Shown here piece by piece: positions 11,520 through 21,105 of a stretch of 21,332 bases of DNA; within the stretch, counting starts at the first letter, position 1; the number at the start of each line of letters is the position of its first letter. This DNA is from a virus. The stretch spans positions 1 through 21,332 of IMG/VR virus record IMGVR_UViG_3300006802_000708; one strand, 5' to 3'. The position numbers and the translations under genes are program-made. The notes under the pieces were generated by a model, which had not been told where the DNA came from, made no database searches, and saw nothing but the letters and a program-made list of their open reading frames with translations.

Positions 11520-12811
11520 TGGCAAAGAAACCGACAATGACTACGATTGATAACATCCGTACTTCGGAAACGGTTATCAATAACAACTTCGATACGCTGG
11601 CTGAGGCTATCAGTGACAACCTCTCGCGGGTAAGCTCTGACACGAACCAGATGGAACAGAACCTTGATATGAATGGCAATCAGGTTCGGAACATAGCTGA
11701 CGCAACGAACAACTCAGATGCTGCCACGCTTGGTCAGGTCAATGACCTCATTACGGGCATCACGCAGGGCGGGACTGACAACACCTTCGATTGGAGCTGG
11801 GGAAGTGTAAACCAGCCCTACAACTTGTCTGATTACTTCTCCCTTCGTACTGGTTCTACAACCTACAAGACTACGTGGGCTGAGCTGGCAGAGAAGACAG
11901 GTGGTGATGTCACCTCAGACCCAGTTGACCCCCGTATCCTGAACCTCGGAACTGGCGTTGTTGAGACCTCGCACATCCTTGACGGAACCATTACGGGCAC
12001 CGACATTGATTCACAGACCATTACAGACAGCAACCTTGCACCTGACAGCGTGGCGACAGACAAGATTGCTGATGACGCGGTACGTACTGTGCATATCCAA
12101 GATGCCAACGTAACAGCTGCGAAGATGGCTAACATCAACTATGGTGAGATTCTTATTCGCACCACCGCTGGTTCGGGTGCTCCCGAGTTCTCAAGCATTA
12201 ACAATCTAACGGCTGCTACTAGCATCGCCGCTTCTACTAGCTTCCTAGTAGACACTGGCGGCATTCCGGCTAAGGCTAGTAGAGACCTACTGTTTACCAA
12301 CACAGACAAGGCGAACTTTGAAGGACTGGGCTCAGTAACAACTAACCGCATCCTTGGTCGAGACACAGCGGGGACTGGTGACTACGAGCAACTTACGCCT
12401 GCCGCAGTAGCGGACATGCTGGACGTTGCCACTGACCAGATTATCACGATGCAAGTCCTCGCACCCGGAGTTGCCACTACTGTTGCTAATGGATTGTTCC
12501 ACATGCGTATGCCCTTTGCTGGAACTATTCAAGAGATTCGTGCGGCAACGGAAAACACTGGACTGGGCTCTGACACCACTATTGACATCAGGCGCAATAC
12601 CGGTGCAGGGTACGTAAGCATCTTCACTGGAACGAACTACTTAACACTAGACGGTGGTACCAGTACCAGTGTAGGCTCGGCAAGCCCTTACGTCTTGGCT
12701 AGTACGGCATTGACGGACGATGACCAGTTATACGTTGACATTAAAGCTATCGGCTCTGGGGCAGCAGCTGATGGCCTAGTCATAACCCTGCGCGTTACGC
12801 CTACTATCTAA
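11519..12811 (+). CDS. Tail fibre-like protein (430 aa)
   Basis: ATG 11519 overlaps the previous stop (TAATG). Residues 1-74 contain NNNFDTLAEAISDNLSRV (21-38), then NLDMNGNQVRN (48-58) and SDAATLGQV (66-74). The LDMNG--I-N...DA-T---V pattern marks the attachment region of many phage tail fibres and is shared with the next gene. The middle repeats D-G-T-I-T--D-I-S/D phrases (TSHILDGTITGTDIDSQTIT), a triple-helix or beta-repeat style, and the last 110 residues form a distinct beta domain (MRMPFAGTIQEIRAATENTG, then DTTIDIRR) typical of fibre C-termini. It probably binds the host receptor or serves as a branching fibre. Receptor unknown. Confidence 0.75.
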   Translation: MAKKPTMTTIDNIRTSETVINNNFDTLAEAISDNLSRVSSDTNQMEQNLDMNGNQVRNIADATNNSDAATLGQVNDLITGITQGGTDNTFDWSWGSVNQPYNLSDYFSLRTGSTTYKTTWAELAEKTGGDVTSDPVDPRILNLGTGVVETSHILDGTITGTDIDSQTITDSNLAPDSVATDKIADDAVRTVHIQDANVTAAKMANINYGEILIRTTAGSGAPEFSSINNLTAATSIAASTSFLVDTGGIPAKASRDLLFTNTDKANFEGLGSVTTNRILGRDTAGTGDYEQLTPAAVADMLDVATDQIITMQVLAPGVATTVANGLFHMRMPFAGTIQEIRAATENTGLGSDTTIDIRRNTGAGYVSIFTGTNYLTLDGGTSTSVGSASPYVLASTALTDDDQLYVDIKAIGSGAAADGLVITLRVTPTI

Positions 12812-12823
12812 CGGAGACTCTGA

Positions 12824-15061
12824 ATGGCTACTAACTTAAAAGACGTAAAAGCAGGGTACGGCCTGACCAATACGATTAACGATAACAACGATACTATCTC
12901 CAGTGAGCTAGACGATAGGCTCTCCCGTACTGCTCAGGCTGGCAACCAGATGGAAGTTGCGCTTGACATGAACGGTCAGCGTATACGTAACCTCGCTCCC
13001 GGCGTGCTGGGTACGGACGCAGTGACCTATGACCAGATTCTTGAGGGCGTACCTACTACAGAAACAGCGCTCACACAAAGCAGTATCTCTACGATTCTCT
13101 ACCCCGACACTACTATAGAGGCCGCTCATGCTACAGTGGTGGATGCAGACCGCATCTGGTCGGGCACTGATGACACTCCGTTAATCGACATCCGGCGATA
13201 TGGCGCAGCGGTTGATGGTGTGACTAATGACTACGCCGCAGTAGCTGAAGCTCTTGAGGTTGCAAAGCAGCGTGGTGGTGGTCGAGTCTTCTTCCCAGAG
13301 GGCGTGACAAGAATTGAAAGCCAGCTGGTTGTTACCGGAGATAACATACAATTAGTTGGCGTATCTTCTGGCAAGAAGGTTGGAAGCGCTCATGAAGACG
13401 AAGGCTCCAAGATTATCTCGACTGTAACATCCGATGACGTTATCCAGTGGGGAAATGGAGTCAGCTCCAAGCGCAATGGCGGTATCATAGACCTTGCTGT
13501 TGAGGCGAGCACGACGGGAGCCCTCCTGTACCTTAACGACGCGCCGTTCTTCAAGCTGGAAAAAGCCTTCCTAAATAACGAAGTCAATGGTGCTGGTTGG
13601 GGCATCTTGGCACATGACTCCCACTTCTTCAGTGCGTACGACTCACGCATCCTGAAGACGACCAACCAAGGCACAACGGATAGCGTTGGTGTCCAGTTCT
13701 ACCGCTCTGGCGCAGTCGGTGGACAGTACAACTTCTACGGATGTGATGTACAAGGCTGGGCGGTTGGCGTTAGTTGTGGACAGTGGGGACTGCTCGCATG
13801 GCACACGACTAATCGTACCTTCTCAGGTAGTTCCAACTACCCCGCAGCTGAAGATGATGTTGGCCTGAACTTCTTTGGTGGTCAGATTAAGTCTTGTACT
13901 ACGGGCTTCCGGTTGGGCTCAGGCTGTAACCAGAGTGTCATTACTGGCGTGTACACGGAAGGCACTAGCTTCCCGGTTAAGGTTGGCTACGGTGCCAGCA
14001 ACGCTCTGATACAAGGTAACATGTTCAACATGGGAACGTCGTCTACCAAGCTGTTGCTTGGTCAGGGCGGCGGTTCTGACCCTGAGAGGCAAGAGTTCTG
14101 GAACATCCAGCTTAAAGGAAACTGGTTCCGCAACATTGACTCTGCTGACCCTGCTATTTCTGTAACAGGCAACAACTCCACTCCAGCCACAGATAAGTCT
14201 TACGCCCTTATTCACGACAATGACTTTGAAATTAACCATGCTAGCGGCTTGGCTATGCAAGTCTCGGGCACTGGTTCAGACTTTGCTTTAGATGTACGTC
14301 GTAACACTATCCGCGACCCCGGTGGCCTAGCGTCAACCTACGTCAGTGGACTGAGCTCTACTATCCGTCCTATTCGGTGGGAGCAGACTGACACAGACAG
14401 CACTGGAAACGTAGTCACTTGGACATACGCTGAGCAGCTGACAGGAGTAAAGCAGCTTAGGTACAATGACCCAGAGATATTGTACTTCACTACGGATGGC
14501 ACTAACCGTGCTGTTTGGTTGCCCTCTCCTGCTAACTGTGTAGGCAAGCGTTTCGTTATCGGAAACTATGATGCAGGCAACACCCTAGTTATCCGCGACA
14601 GTAGCGGAAACTCCTATGGTTCTGTGCAGCCTAAAACTGGCGGCACCCCAGATGTGATCTATCGGGCAGTGTGTTACTGTGACGGTGTGGCATGGACAGT
14701 AGACATCTCGCAGCCTGCCTCTCAAACCTATGAGACTGAGTTTGGTTCGCTGACTCCTAGCGGTGCAGGCGTGACTGTCGCTACGGCAGACATAGACAAA
14801 CTGATTTCGCAGTATAACATCAACCACTCAGCTGCCGATACCATTACGCTTCAAGATGGTAGCATTGATGGACAGCAAGTTCACTTCTACGTAACCAGTA
14901 GCAACGCTGGAGACATTACAATAACACCGAGTAGTCTGCACACAGGAACGAGTGTATCAATGGGCGCAAGCCCGCAGCATGAGCACTGTAGTTTGGTGTG
15001 GGACGACTCAGCTGGCAGCTGGCGTACACTTAACTTCTCTAGTGGCACATCTATTGTCTAA
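12824..15061 (+). CDS. Tailspike with pectate-lyase-like beta-helix (745 aa)
   Basis: ATG 12824 has GGAG eight bases upstream. Residues 1-75 repeat the attachment module of the previous gene (TINDNNDTISSELDDRLSRT, then QMEVALDMNGQRIRNLAPG). Residues 121-160 (IDIRRYGAAVDGVTNDYAAV ... RGGGRVFFPEG) are the classic start of a pectate-lyase-3-type right-handed beta-helix (the D-RR-GA--DG-TND--A pattern). A long beta-helix follows to about residue 500, then a separate C-terminal domain with repeated short strands (LTPSGAGVTVATADID and later) of the trimerising or carbohydrate-binding kind. Likely a depolymerase tailspike acting on capsule or O-antigen. Catalytic residues cannot be assigned without a structure model. 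Its stop overlaps the terminase start. Confidence 0.8.
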   Translation: MATNLKDVKAGYGLTNTINDNNDTISSELDDRLSRTAQAGNQMEVALDMNGQRIRNLAPGVLGTDAVTYDQILEGVPTTETALTQSSISTILYPDTTIEAAHATVVDADRIWSGTDDTPLIDIRRYGAAVDGVTNDYAAVAEALEVAKQRGGGRVFFPEGVTRIESQLVVTGDNIQLVGVSSGKKVGSAHEDEGSKIISTVTSDDVIQWGNGVSSKRNGGIIDLAVEASTTGALLYLNDAPFFKLEKAFLNNEVNGAGWGILAHDSHFFSAYDSRILKTTNQGTTDSVGVQFYRSGAVGGQYNFYGCDVQGWAVGVSCGQWGLLAWHTTNRTFSGSSNYPAAEDDVGLNFFGGQIKSCTTGFRLGSGCNQSVITGVYTEGTSFPVKVGYGASNALIQGNMFNMGTSSTKLLLGQGGGSDPERQEFWNIQLKGNWFRNIDSADPAISVTGNNSTPATDKSYALIHDNDFEINHASGLAMQVSGTGSDFALDVRRNTIRDPGGLASTYVSGLSSTIRPIRWEQTDTDSTGNVVTWTYAEQLTGVKQLRYNDPEILYFTTDGTNRAVWLPSPANCVGKRFVIGNYDAGNTLVIRDSSGNSYGSVQPKTGGTPDVIYRAVCYCDGVAWTVDISQPASQTYETEFGSLTPSGAGVTVATADIDKLISQYNINHSAADTITLQDGSIDGQQVHFYVTSSNAGDITITPSSLHTGTSVSMGASPQHEHCSLVWDDSAGSWRTLNFSSGTSIV

Positions 15062-16596
15062 TGAGTAAAGCGGAAGAGATTAAGCAAGCTGCTGAGAGCG
15101 ACCTCTATACCTTTATTAAGCTGGTCGCTCCTCACCGTGTGCTTGGTCATGTCCATAAGGAAGTTATTAGGTGGTGGACACGGGATGACGCGAAAGACCA
15201 TCAGCTGTTGTTGATGCCACGTGACCACCAGAAGAGTGCATTGATTGCGTACCGAGTAGCGTGGGAGATTACACGCAACCCGGCTACTACAATCTTGTAC
15301 ATTAGTTCGACGAGTAACCTAGCGGAGAAGCAGCTAGGGTTTATTAAGGATATATTAGCTTCATCAATTTACCAGCGGTACTGGCCTGAGATGATTAACC
15401 CCGACGAAGGCAAACGCGCAAAGTGGAGTGCATCGGAAATAGCAGTAGACCACCCATTGCGAAAGCAAGAAGGTGTCCGAGAGCCCACAGTGTTTACAGC
15501 CGGTCTTACAAAGTCCATCACTGGCTTACACTGTAACATTGCAGTCCTAGACGATGTAGTCGTTCAAGAGAACGCTTACTCCCGCGAAGGTCGGCGTAAA
15601 GTCGAAGCCCAGTACTCGCTGCTTGCTTCAATCCAGACTACAGACTCTCAGGAGTGGGTAGTCGGGACGCGGTACCACGGTCGAGACCTGTATCACCAGA
15701 TGCAGGAGATGACCAACGAGGTGTACGATGAGTCCGGGGAAGTGCTCGGCACAGAGAACATCTATGAGATCTATCAGATGGAAGTTGAAGACCGAGGAGA
15801 TGGCACAGGAGAGTTCCTGTGGCCTCGACAGCAACGACCTGATGGCAAGTGGTTTGGCTTCAATGCACAGATTCTGGCACAGAAGCGGGGCAAGTACTTG
15901 GACAAGGCACAGTTCCGAGCCCAGTACTACAATGACCCGAATGACCCAGATAATGAAGAGATTGCTAGTGACTTCTTCCAGTATTACGACAAGAAGAACC
16001 TAGTCAAGCGAGGCAACCAGTGGTACATGGGCATGAAGCCCTTGAATGTGTACGCTGCTATTGACTTCGCTTTCAGTCTCCGCAACACGGCTGACTACAC
16101 AGCCTTAGTGACTATAGGAGTGGACAGTGAAGGCAACTACTACGTACTGGACATCGACAGGTTCAAGACGAACAAGATTGGAGACTACTATAAGTCAATC
16201 TTTGAAGGCCATACCCACTGGGGGTACAAGAAGCTCCGAGCTGAAGTCACAGTGGCGCAGTCTGCTATCGTTGAAGAGCTGGCTACCCGAATCAGGTACG
16301 AAGGACTAGCCTTGAGCATTGATAGGTACAACCCTACGCGCTCTATGGGCACGAAGGAAGAGCGTATTCAGGCTATCCTGAACCCGCGCTACGAGAACAT
16401 GGCTATCTGGCACTACCGTGGAGGTCTGTGTCAGGAGCTGGAGGAGGAACTGAGGCAAGCTCGCCCAGTTCATGACGACATTAAGGATGCGTTGGCAAGT
16501 GCTGTAGATATTGCAGTTATTCCTCGCGCTAAGAAGGAGAGAACCAACGTGGTACCTTTACAATTCAATAGCCGCTTCGGGGGTGTGTCAGCATAA
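15061..16596 (+). CDS. terL: Terminase large subunit (511 aa)
   Basis: ATG 15061 overlaps the previous stop (TAATG). The ATPase part has a divergent Walker A PRDHQKSA (53-60), Walker B NIAVLDD (159-165) and a C-motif-like IQTTDSQEW region near 191-199. The nuclease part is RNase H-like: YAAIDFAFS (331-339) with Asp334 in the first strand, VDSEGNYYVLDIDRF (354-368), and HDDIKDALASAVDIA (471-485) with the C-terminal Asp. Length and layout are normal for TerL. It powers packaging of DNA into the procapsid through the portal and cuts the concatemer. The portal follows at once (TAATG). Confidence 0.93.
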   Translation: MSKAEEIKQAAESDLYTFIKLVAPHRVLGHVHKEVIRWWTRDDAKDHQLLLMPRDHQKSALIAYRVAWEITRNPATTILYISSTSNLAEKQLGFIKDILASSIYQRYWPEMINPDEGKRAKWSASEIAVDHPLRKQEGVREPTVFTAGLTKSITGLHCNIAVLDDVVVQENAYSREGRRKVEAQYSLLASIQTTDSQEWVVGTRYHGRDLYHQMQEMTNEVYDESGEVLGTENIYEIYQMEVEDRGDGTGEFLWPRQQRPDGKWFGFNAQILAQKRGKYLDKAQFRAQYYNDPNDPDNEEIASDFFQYYDKKNLVKRGNQWYMGMKPLNVYAAIDFAFSLRNTADYTALVTIGVDSEGNYYVLDIDRFKTNKIGDYYKSIFEGHTHWGYKKLRAEVTVAQSAIVEELATRIRYEGLALSIDRYNPTRSMGTKEERIQAILNPRYENMAIWHYRGGLCQELEEELRQARPVHDDIKDALASAVDIAVIPRAKKERTNVVPLQFNSRFGGVSA

Positions 16597-18431
16597 TGCC
16601 TACTAAAAATTCAAATACTGTAGACTACAAAGAGCTAGTTAGCGGCGATGAGATTGCTAGTCTGGTTGCCAACATGTGGCAAGGCTGGAAGTCTAGTCGT
16701 GCTGGTTGGGAAGCAGAGCGTGCTGAACTGCGTAACTACCTGTTTGCTACGGATACCTCTACTACAACCAATGGCAACCTGCCGTGGAAGAACACCACGA
16801 CTCGTCCGAAGCTGACGCAGATACGTGATAACCTGCACGCCAACTACATGGCTGCCCTGTTCCCGCATGAGGATTGGTTTACGTGGGAAGCTGCCAACTC
16901 TGATGCAGCTAACAAAGAGAAAGCTAAGATTATCGAAGCCTACATGAAGAACAAGATTAAGCAGAGCGGCTTCATGCAGACTATGAGCCAGTTGGTGTAT
17001 GACTACATTGACTATGGCAACGCTTTTGCGGAAGTGACTTACGTACGGGAAACTGCTATCGACCCAGAGGGCTCCGGTCTGGAGCTGCCGAAGTACAGTG
17101 GCCCGAAGCTGGTGCGTATCAGTCCTCTTAACATTGTGATGAATCCTAAAGCACAGGACTTCCACAGCACTCCGCACATCGTTCGCAGCTTAATGAGTGC
17201 CGGTGAACTGGCTAAGATGCGTAAGACCGTAGCAGGCGCAGCTGGGTGGATTGACGAAGCTTTCGATAAAGCTTTCTCATTCCGACAGAATGTAAGCGCT
17301 AACGCTGGGCAGTATGAAGACCCGCTTATTCAAGCTGCACTTAACATTGATGGCTTTGGTAATCTCTACGAGTACTACAGCTCGGGACAGGTGGAAGTAC
17401 TAGAGTTCCACGGCGACCTGTATGACTCAGAGAACGATGAGCTGCTGGAGAACTATCGCATCATCGTAGTTGACCGTGCACACGTTGTGTTCAAGGGGCC
17501 ATACGATTCTTGGCTTGGACAGTCTAACCGCGAGCATGTGGGCTGGAGACAGCGCCCTGACAACCTGTGGGCAATGGGCCCGCTTGACAACTTGGTTGGT
17601 ATGCAGTACCGCATTGACCATCTTGAGAACCTGAAAGCTGACGTATTCGACCAGATTGCTCACCCGATTGCGGTGCATCGTGGTGACGTAGAGGACTGGG
17701 ACTTTGGCCCCGGTGCTCGCATCTACATGGATATCGACGCTAGTGTGGAGTTCTTGCGTCCTGACGCGACAGCGCTGAACGCTGACTTCCAGATTCAGCA
17801 GCTGGAGAACAGCATGGAAGAGATGGCTGGTGCTCCGCGCCAAGCCATGGGTATCCGTACTCCCGGTGAGAAGACTGCCTTTGAAGTGCAGACACTGGAG
17901 AACAACACGGGTCGTATCTTCCAGCATAAGACTGGCTACTACGATGCCAATTTCAACCAGCCTATCCTTAATCAGATGCTGGCAGCTGCACGTAAGAACA
18001 TTGACGCACCTGACTTGCTGCGTATCGAAGACCCAGACTTTGGTGTGGCCTCCTTCTTGACCATCCTGCCTGAAGACTTGCAGGCTAAGGGTACGCTGAG
18101 TCCGAAGGGCTCTAGCCACTACGCAAGACAGGCACAGATATTCCAGAACCTGAACGGCCTTGCGAGCAGTGCGCTGTACCAAGACCCAGCCGTCAACGTA
18201 CACATGTCTGGGCTGAGCATCGCTAAGGCTATCGAAGAGCTGGTTGACCTTGAGCGCTTTGATGTTGTCATGCCGAATATCCGAGTAGCTGAGCAGATGG
18301 AAACTCAGCAGATGTCGATGGCTGGACAGCAGCAGCTCCAGCAGGAGGAAGTAACGGACACTACAGGTACGCAAATGCTGGAAGACGAAGGACTGCTTCC
18401 AGAGGAAGGCGACTTAGATGCAGAGATTTAA
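16596..18431 (+). CDS. Portal (head-tail connector) protein (611 aa)
   Basis: ATG 16596 overlaps the TerL stop. The N-terminal part has the portal-type phrases LPWKNTTTRPKLTQIRDNLH and MAALFPHEDWFTWEAA; the middle has YEYYSSGQVEVLEFHGD and RIIVVDRAHVV; the later part has AMGPLDNLVGMQYRIDHLEN, the long-helix and tunnel region characteristic of podovirus portals, and IRTPGEKTAFEVQTLENNTG. The C-terminus is Gln- and acid-rich, as often seen in T7-like portals. At 611 residues it is somewhat longer than T7 gp8. It forms the dodecameric ring at one capsid vertex that contacts terminase, scaffold and the tail connector. Confidence 0.9.
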   Translation: MPTKNSNTVDYKELVSGDEIASLVANMWQGWKSSRAGWEAERAELRNYLFATDTSTTTNGNLPWKNTTTRPKLTQIRDNLHANYMAALFPHEDWFTWEAANSDAANKEKAKIIEAYMKNKIKQSGFMQTMSQLVYDYIDYGNAFAEVTYVRETAIDPEGSGLELPKYSGPKLVRISPLNIVMNPKAQDFHSTPHIVRSLMSAGELAKMRKTVAGAAGWIDEAFDKAFSFRQNVSANAGQYEDPLIQAALNIDGFGNLYEYYSSGQVEVLEFHGDLYDSENDELLENYRIIVVDRAHVVFKGPYDSWLGQSNREHVGWRQRPDNLWAMGPLDNLVGMQYRIDHLENLKADVFDQIAHPIAVHRGDVEDWDFGPGARIYMDIDASVEFLRPDATALNADFQIQQLENSMEEMAGAPRQAMGIRTPGEKTAFEVQTLENNTGRIFQHKTGYYDANFNQPILNQMLAAARKNIDAPDLLRIEDPDFGVASFLTILPEDLQAKGTLSPKGSSHYARQAQIFQNLNGLASSALYQDPAVNVHMSGLSIAKAIEELVDLERFDVVMPNIRVAEQMETQQMSMAGQQQLQQEEVTDTTGTQMLEDEGLLPEEGDLDAEI

Positions 18432-18750
18432 GCAATTCATCAACTGGGACAAGGGTCTCGACTGGGTAGACTCGAAGCCGGGAACGGTGTCTACAGAGTG
18501 GACAAGAGATGAAGCGCACTTTGCGGGAGACTACAAGAAGCCGGACTTTGTAGAGTACCTAATGAATCAAGCTATGCTGTGGAGAGTGTTCCGCAGAATA
18601 CTAGAACGAAAGTATACTGAAGTGCATAACCGACAGTATAACTTCAAGGAAAATGCAAACGTCAAAGAGTCAATGCTGTACCATGAAGGGTACAAGCAAG
18701 CGCTCCAAGACATACATAAACTAATCCCCAGACCACGGGGCAAGGAGTAA
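18418..18750 (+). CDS. Hypothetical protein between portal and scaffold (110 aa)
   Basis: ATG 18418 lies inside the end of the portal gene (14-base overlap) and is preceded by AGGAAGG. The product is charged and helical (LMNQAMLWRVFRRILERKYT, then KESMLYHEGYKQALQDIHKL) with an N-terminal Trp-rich part (FINWDKGLDWVDSKPG). The conserved position between portal and scaffold suggests a head-assembly or virion-associated role. No family recognised. It ends with a basic PRPRGKE, seven bases before the scaffold gene. Confidence 0.65.
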   Translation: MQRFKQFINWDKGLDWVDSKPGTVSTEWTRDEAHFAGDYKKPDFVEYLMNQAMLWRVFRRILERKYTEVHNRQYNFKENANVKESMLYHEGYKQALQDIHKLIPRPRGKE

Positions 18751-18757
18751 CACTATC

Positions 18758-19492
18758 ATGACCGATGATATCTTAGGCAAGACCGTTGACCAGACGGAAG
18801 AACCAGCTAGCTCTGCTGTTGAAGAGTTAGTGGGCGAAGGACGCAAATTCAAAGACGTAGAAAGCTTGGCTACTGCTAAACTTGAATCGGATAAGTTCAT
18901 TGAGCAACTGAAGTTTGAGAATGAAAGTATGCGTAAAGAGATTGGCGAGTTGTCCGAAGCAAGAGATACCTCTAAGACCATTGAGGACGTTGTGAAGGCA
19001 CTAGAGACCCGCGAGCAGGGGACAGCCCCAACTAACCAAGTTGAGGAAGCTTCTGTAAATGTAGAGGACGTTGTTCGCAATGTCCTGAACCAAGAACGGC
19101 AACAGGCTACCGCGACAGAGAATCGAAACAAGGTAAACCAAGAGCTGATGAGATACTTTGGTGGAGATGCAGAGAAGGCTGTGCAATATAAGCAGTCCGC
19201 ACTTGACCGAAGCGGTCTTAGTCAGGAAGACTTGGATACTCTTGTAGCTCGTTCTCCGAGCGCTGCTATGGCTGTGCTTGGTTTGAATAGTCAATCCAAC
19301 CAACCTAATGTCTCCATCTCAGCAATGGGAGCTCAGGGCGAAGCGCCAAGAAGTGGTACGGTTGTTCGTAACCAGTCCTACTATAAGGCACTTAAGAAAG
19401 AGATGGGAGCCAATAAGTTCTATGGTGACATCAAGCTACAACAGCAGATGTTCAAGGACGCGGATTCCCTTGGGGACGATTACTTTAAATAG
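18758..19492 (+). CDS. Scaffolding protein (244 aa)
   Basis: ATG 18758 has AAGGAG about ten bases upstream. The protein is acidic and rich in Glu, Gln and Ser, with a helical coiled-coil-like region around residues 40-75 (ATAKLESDKFIEQLKFENES and on), a disordered middle, and a basic helical C-terminus (SYYKALKKEMGANKFYGDIK) that in this class contacts the coat protein. Position immediately before the capsid gene and composition match podovirus scaffolds such as T7 gp9. It guides coat protein assembly and leaves before maturation. No protease domain is seen. Confidence 0.83.
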   Translation: MTDDILGKTVDQTEEPASSAVEELVGEGRKFKDVESLATAKLESDKFIEQLKFENESMRKEIGELSEARDTSKTIEDVVKALETREQGTAPTNQVEEASVNVEDVVRNVLNQERQQATATENRNKVNQELMRYFGGDAEKAVQYKQSALDRSGLSQEDLDTLVARSPSAAMAVLGLNSQSNQPNVSISAMGAQGEAPRSGTVVRNQSYYKALKKEMGANKFYGDIKLQQQMFKDADSLGDDYFK

Positions 19493-19503
19493 GAGTAAGT
19501 TAA

Positions 19504-20511
19504 ATGAGTATTACAACAAGCGTTACTGACACTCATCTTACTCGGTCAACCATCTGGACGGGTGATCTGAAGGAAGCTCTTCAGGACTCACTTGACGGTC
19601 AGAGCTACGTGCGCTGGCTGTCGGACTTTCCCGATGGTGATAACTGGACTATTCCGTCAATCGGTGAAGCTACCGTACGTGACTACAGCGAGAACACCGC
19701 TGCTACGTACGATTCGCTGGACACGGGTCAGTTCCAGTTCAACGTGACTGAGTACAAACAGAGTGGTCTTTACATTACTGAGCAGGCTCGCCAAGACTCT
19801 TGGTACAGCTCTCAGCTGGAAGCGTCCTTCGTGCCGAAGATGCAGCGTGCATTGGCAGAAAGTGTTGAAACTGACATCTTCTCGCTGGCTAACCCGAACA
19901 CGGGTGTATCGAAGGGTGCTCACACCCAGACCAACGATGACCCGAACACTATCAACGGTGCAGCTCACCGTCTGATCGGTTCTGGTTCGGCTGGTGCTAC
20001 GGAACGGTACTTCGACTTCTCAGACGCTGCTCGCGCACTGTACGCACTGAAACGTGCCAATGTGCCGGACAGCAACCTGATTGGTATTGTTGACCCGTCC
20101 GTTGAGTACTACATCAACCTGCACATCCTGCAGACTGACGTAGCTAGCTCGGCTGCACAGCCTCGCTGGGATGGCCTTGTGGAAGATGGTGGTATTGCCT
20201 CTGGTATGCGCTTCGTGCGTAACATCTTTGGCTTCGACCTTTACGTGTCGAACTACCTGTCTGCGAACACAGAGCAGGAGACTAATGTTGCAACTGATAA
20301 CATCGAAATCGGTGACATCAACAACATCTTCTTCAGCGCTGCTGGTCAGGATATCCTTCCCATGATTGGTGCGTGGCGTCAGATGCCGAAGGTTGACAGC
20401 GACTACAACAAAGACTTCCAGCGTGAAGAGTACATCGTTACTTCTCGCTACGGTCTTGACCTGTATCGTCCTGAAAACTTCGTCACTATCGCTACTAACC
20501 CGACAGTTTAA
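19504..20511 (+). CDS. Major capsid protein (335 aa)
   Basis: ATG 19504 has AGGAG eight bases upstream. The sequence starts MSITTSVTDTHLTRSTIWTG, followed by IPSIGEATVRDYSENTA, a GQFQFNVTEYKQSGLYITEQ strand-loop region, then ALAESVETDIFSLA, DAARALYALKRANVPDSNLI and RFVRNIFGFDLYVSNYL, which fit the HK97-fold coat proteins of marine podoviruses (spine helix, P-domain strands, A-domain). Length is close to T7 gp10A. Codon use is strongly biased to GC-ending, highly expressed codons. It builds the icosahedral head; the decoration-type gene and a strong hairpin follow. Confidence 0.92.
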   Translation: MSITTSVTDTHLTRSTIWTGDLKEALQDSLDGQSYVRWLSDFPDGDNWTIPSIGEATVRDYSENTAATYDSLDTGQFQFNVTEYKQSGLYITEQARQDSWYSSQLEASFVPKMQRALAESVETDIFSLANPNTGVSKGAHTQTNDDPNTINGAAHRLIGSGSAGATERYFDFSDAARALYALKRANVPDSNLIGIVDPSVEYYINLHILQTDVASSAAQPRWDGLVEDGGIASGMRFVRNIFGFDLYVSNYLSANTEQETNVATDNIEIGDINNIFFSAAGQDILPMIGAWRQMPKVDSDYNKDFQREEYIVTSRYGLDLYRPENFVTIATNPTV

Positions 20512-20522
20512 GGAGAACTATC

Positions 20523-21083
20523 ATGCCTAGAGGAAATACATGGTATAACGAAGATGGTCTCTCTGTGGGTTTTGGGACTCATACTGCTGACAGCGACACA
20601 GGCGTGACTACGGCCACATCTGGTTCGACTGCTGAGCTGGTAATTGACATCCCTGACTTGACGGCTCTGGACACGGCAGCTAACGCTGTGCTGGCGGCAA
20701 CTGGTGGCATCTATGCTGCTGGTTACCACGCTGGTGCGGCTACTATCCCTGCCAACGCCACCGTTCAACAGGTGACTATCAAAACTACTACTGCTGCTAC
20801 AAGTGGTGGTGCTGCTGACTTGCAGCTTGGTGCGTTCACTGTAGACGGCGACACGGGCTTGCTCGTTGCTGTCGATGCAGACGGTTTTGCTGCTGCTGGT
20901 GATTCGGCTCTTGCCGACTTCAGCGTTGCTGGTGAAACTGTTGTACTGGGCAAGGCTGCTGGTGCTGCCCTTGTCGGTAAAGCGACTGTGGGTGCTGCTG
21001 CTGTTGTAGTAGCCCCGACCTATGCGACGGCTGCGTACACCGCTGGCGCGCTTCAGGTCATCATTGAATACACACATGCTTGA
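20523..21083 (+). CDS. Putative head decoration/minor head protein (186 aa)
   Basis: ATG 20523 has AAGGAGAA seven bases upstream. The composition is extreme in Ala, Gly, Thr and Val, with few charged residues, and a regular strand pattern (STAELVIDIPDLTALDTAAN, TVQQVTIKTTTAATSGGAAD, GALQVIIEYTHA). It directly follows the capsid gene and shares its strong RBS form. Similar Ala/Val-rich proteins after coat genes are common in marine podoviruses, where they are virion-associated. The role as a decoration (or fibre) protein is inferred from position. A strong hairpin follows its stop. Confidence 0.7.
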   Translation: MPRGNTWYNEDGLSVGFGTHTADSDTGVTTATSGSTAELVIDIPDLTALDTAANAVLAATGGIYAAGYHAGAATIPANATVQQVTIKTTTAATSGGAADLQLGAFTVDGDTGLLVAVDADGFAAAGDSALADFSVAGETVVLGKAAGAALVGKATVGAAAVVVAPTYATAAYTAGALQVIIEYTHA

Positions 21084-21105
21084 TTGATTGTGTGACCTCG
21101 GTATG

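Noticed and set aside
17427-18374. 315-codon leftward open frame inside the portal gene
   Set aside because: Antisense shadow of the portal gene; no RBS and no recognisable domain.
20508-21077. 189-codon leftward open frame opposite the decoration-type gene
   Set aside because: Ser/Arg/Thr-rich product arises from the Ala/Thr-rich codons of the real gene on the + strand.
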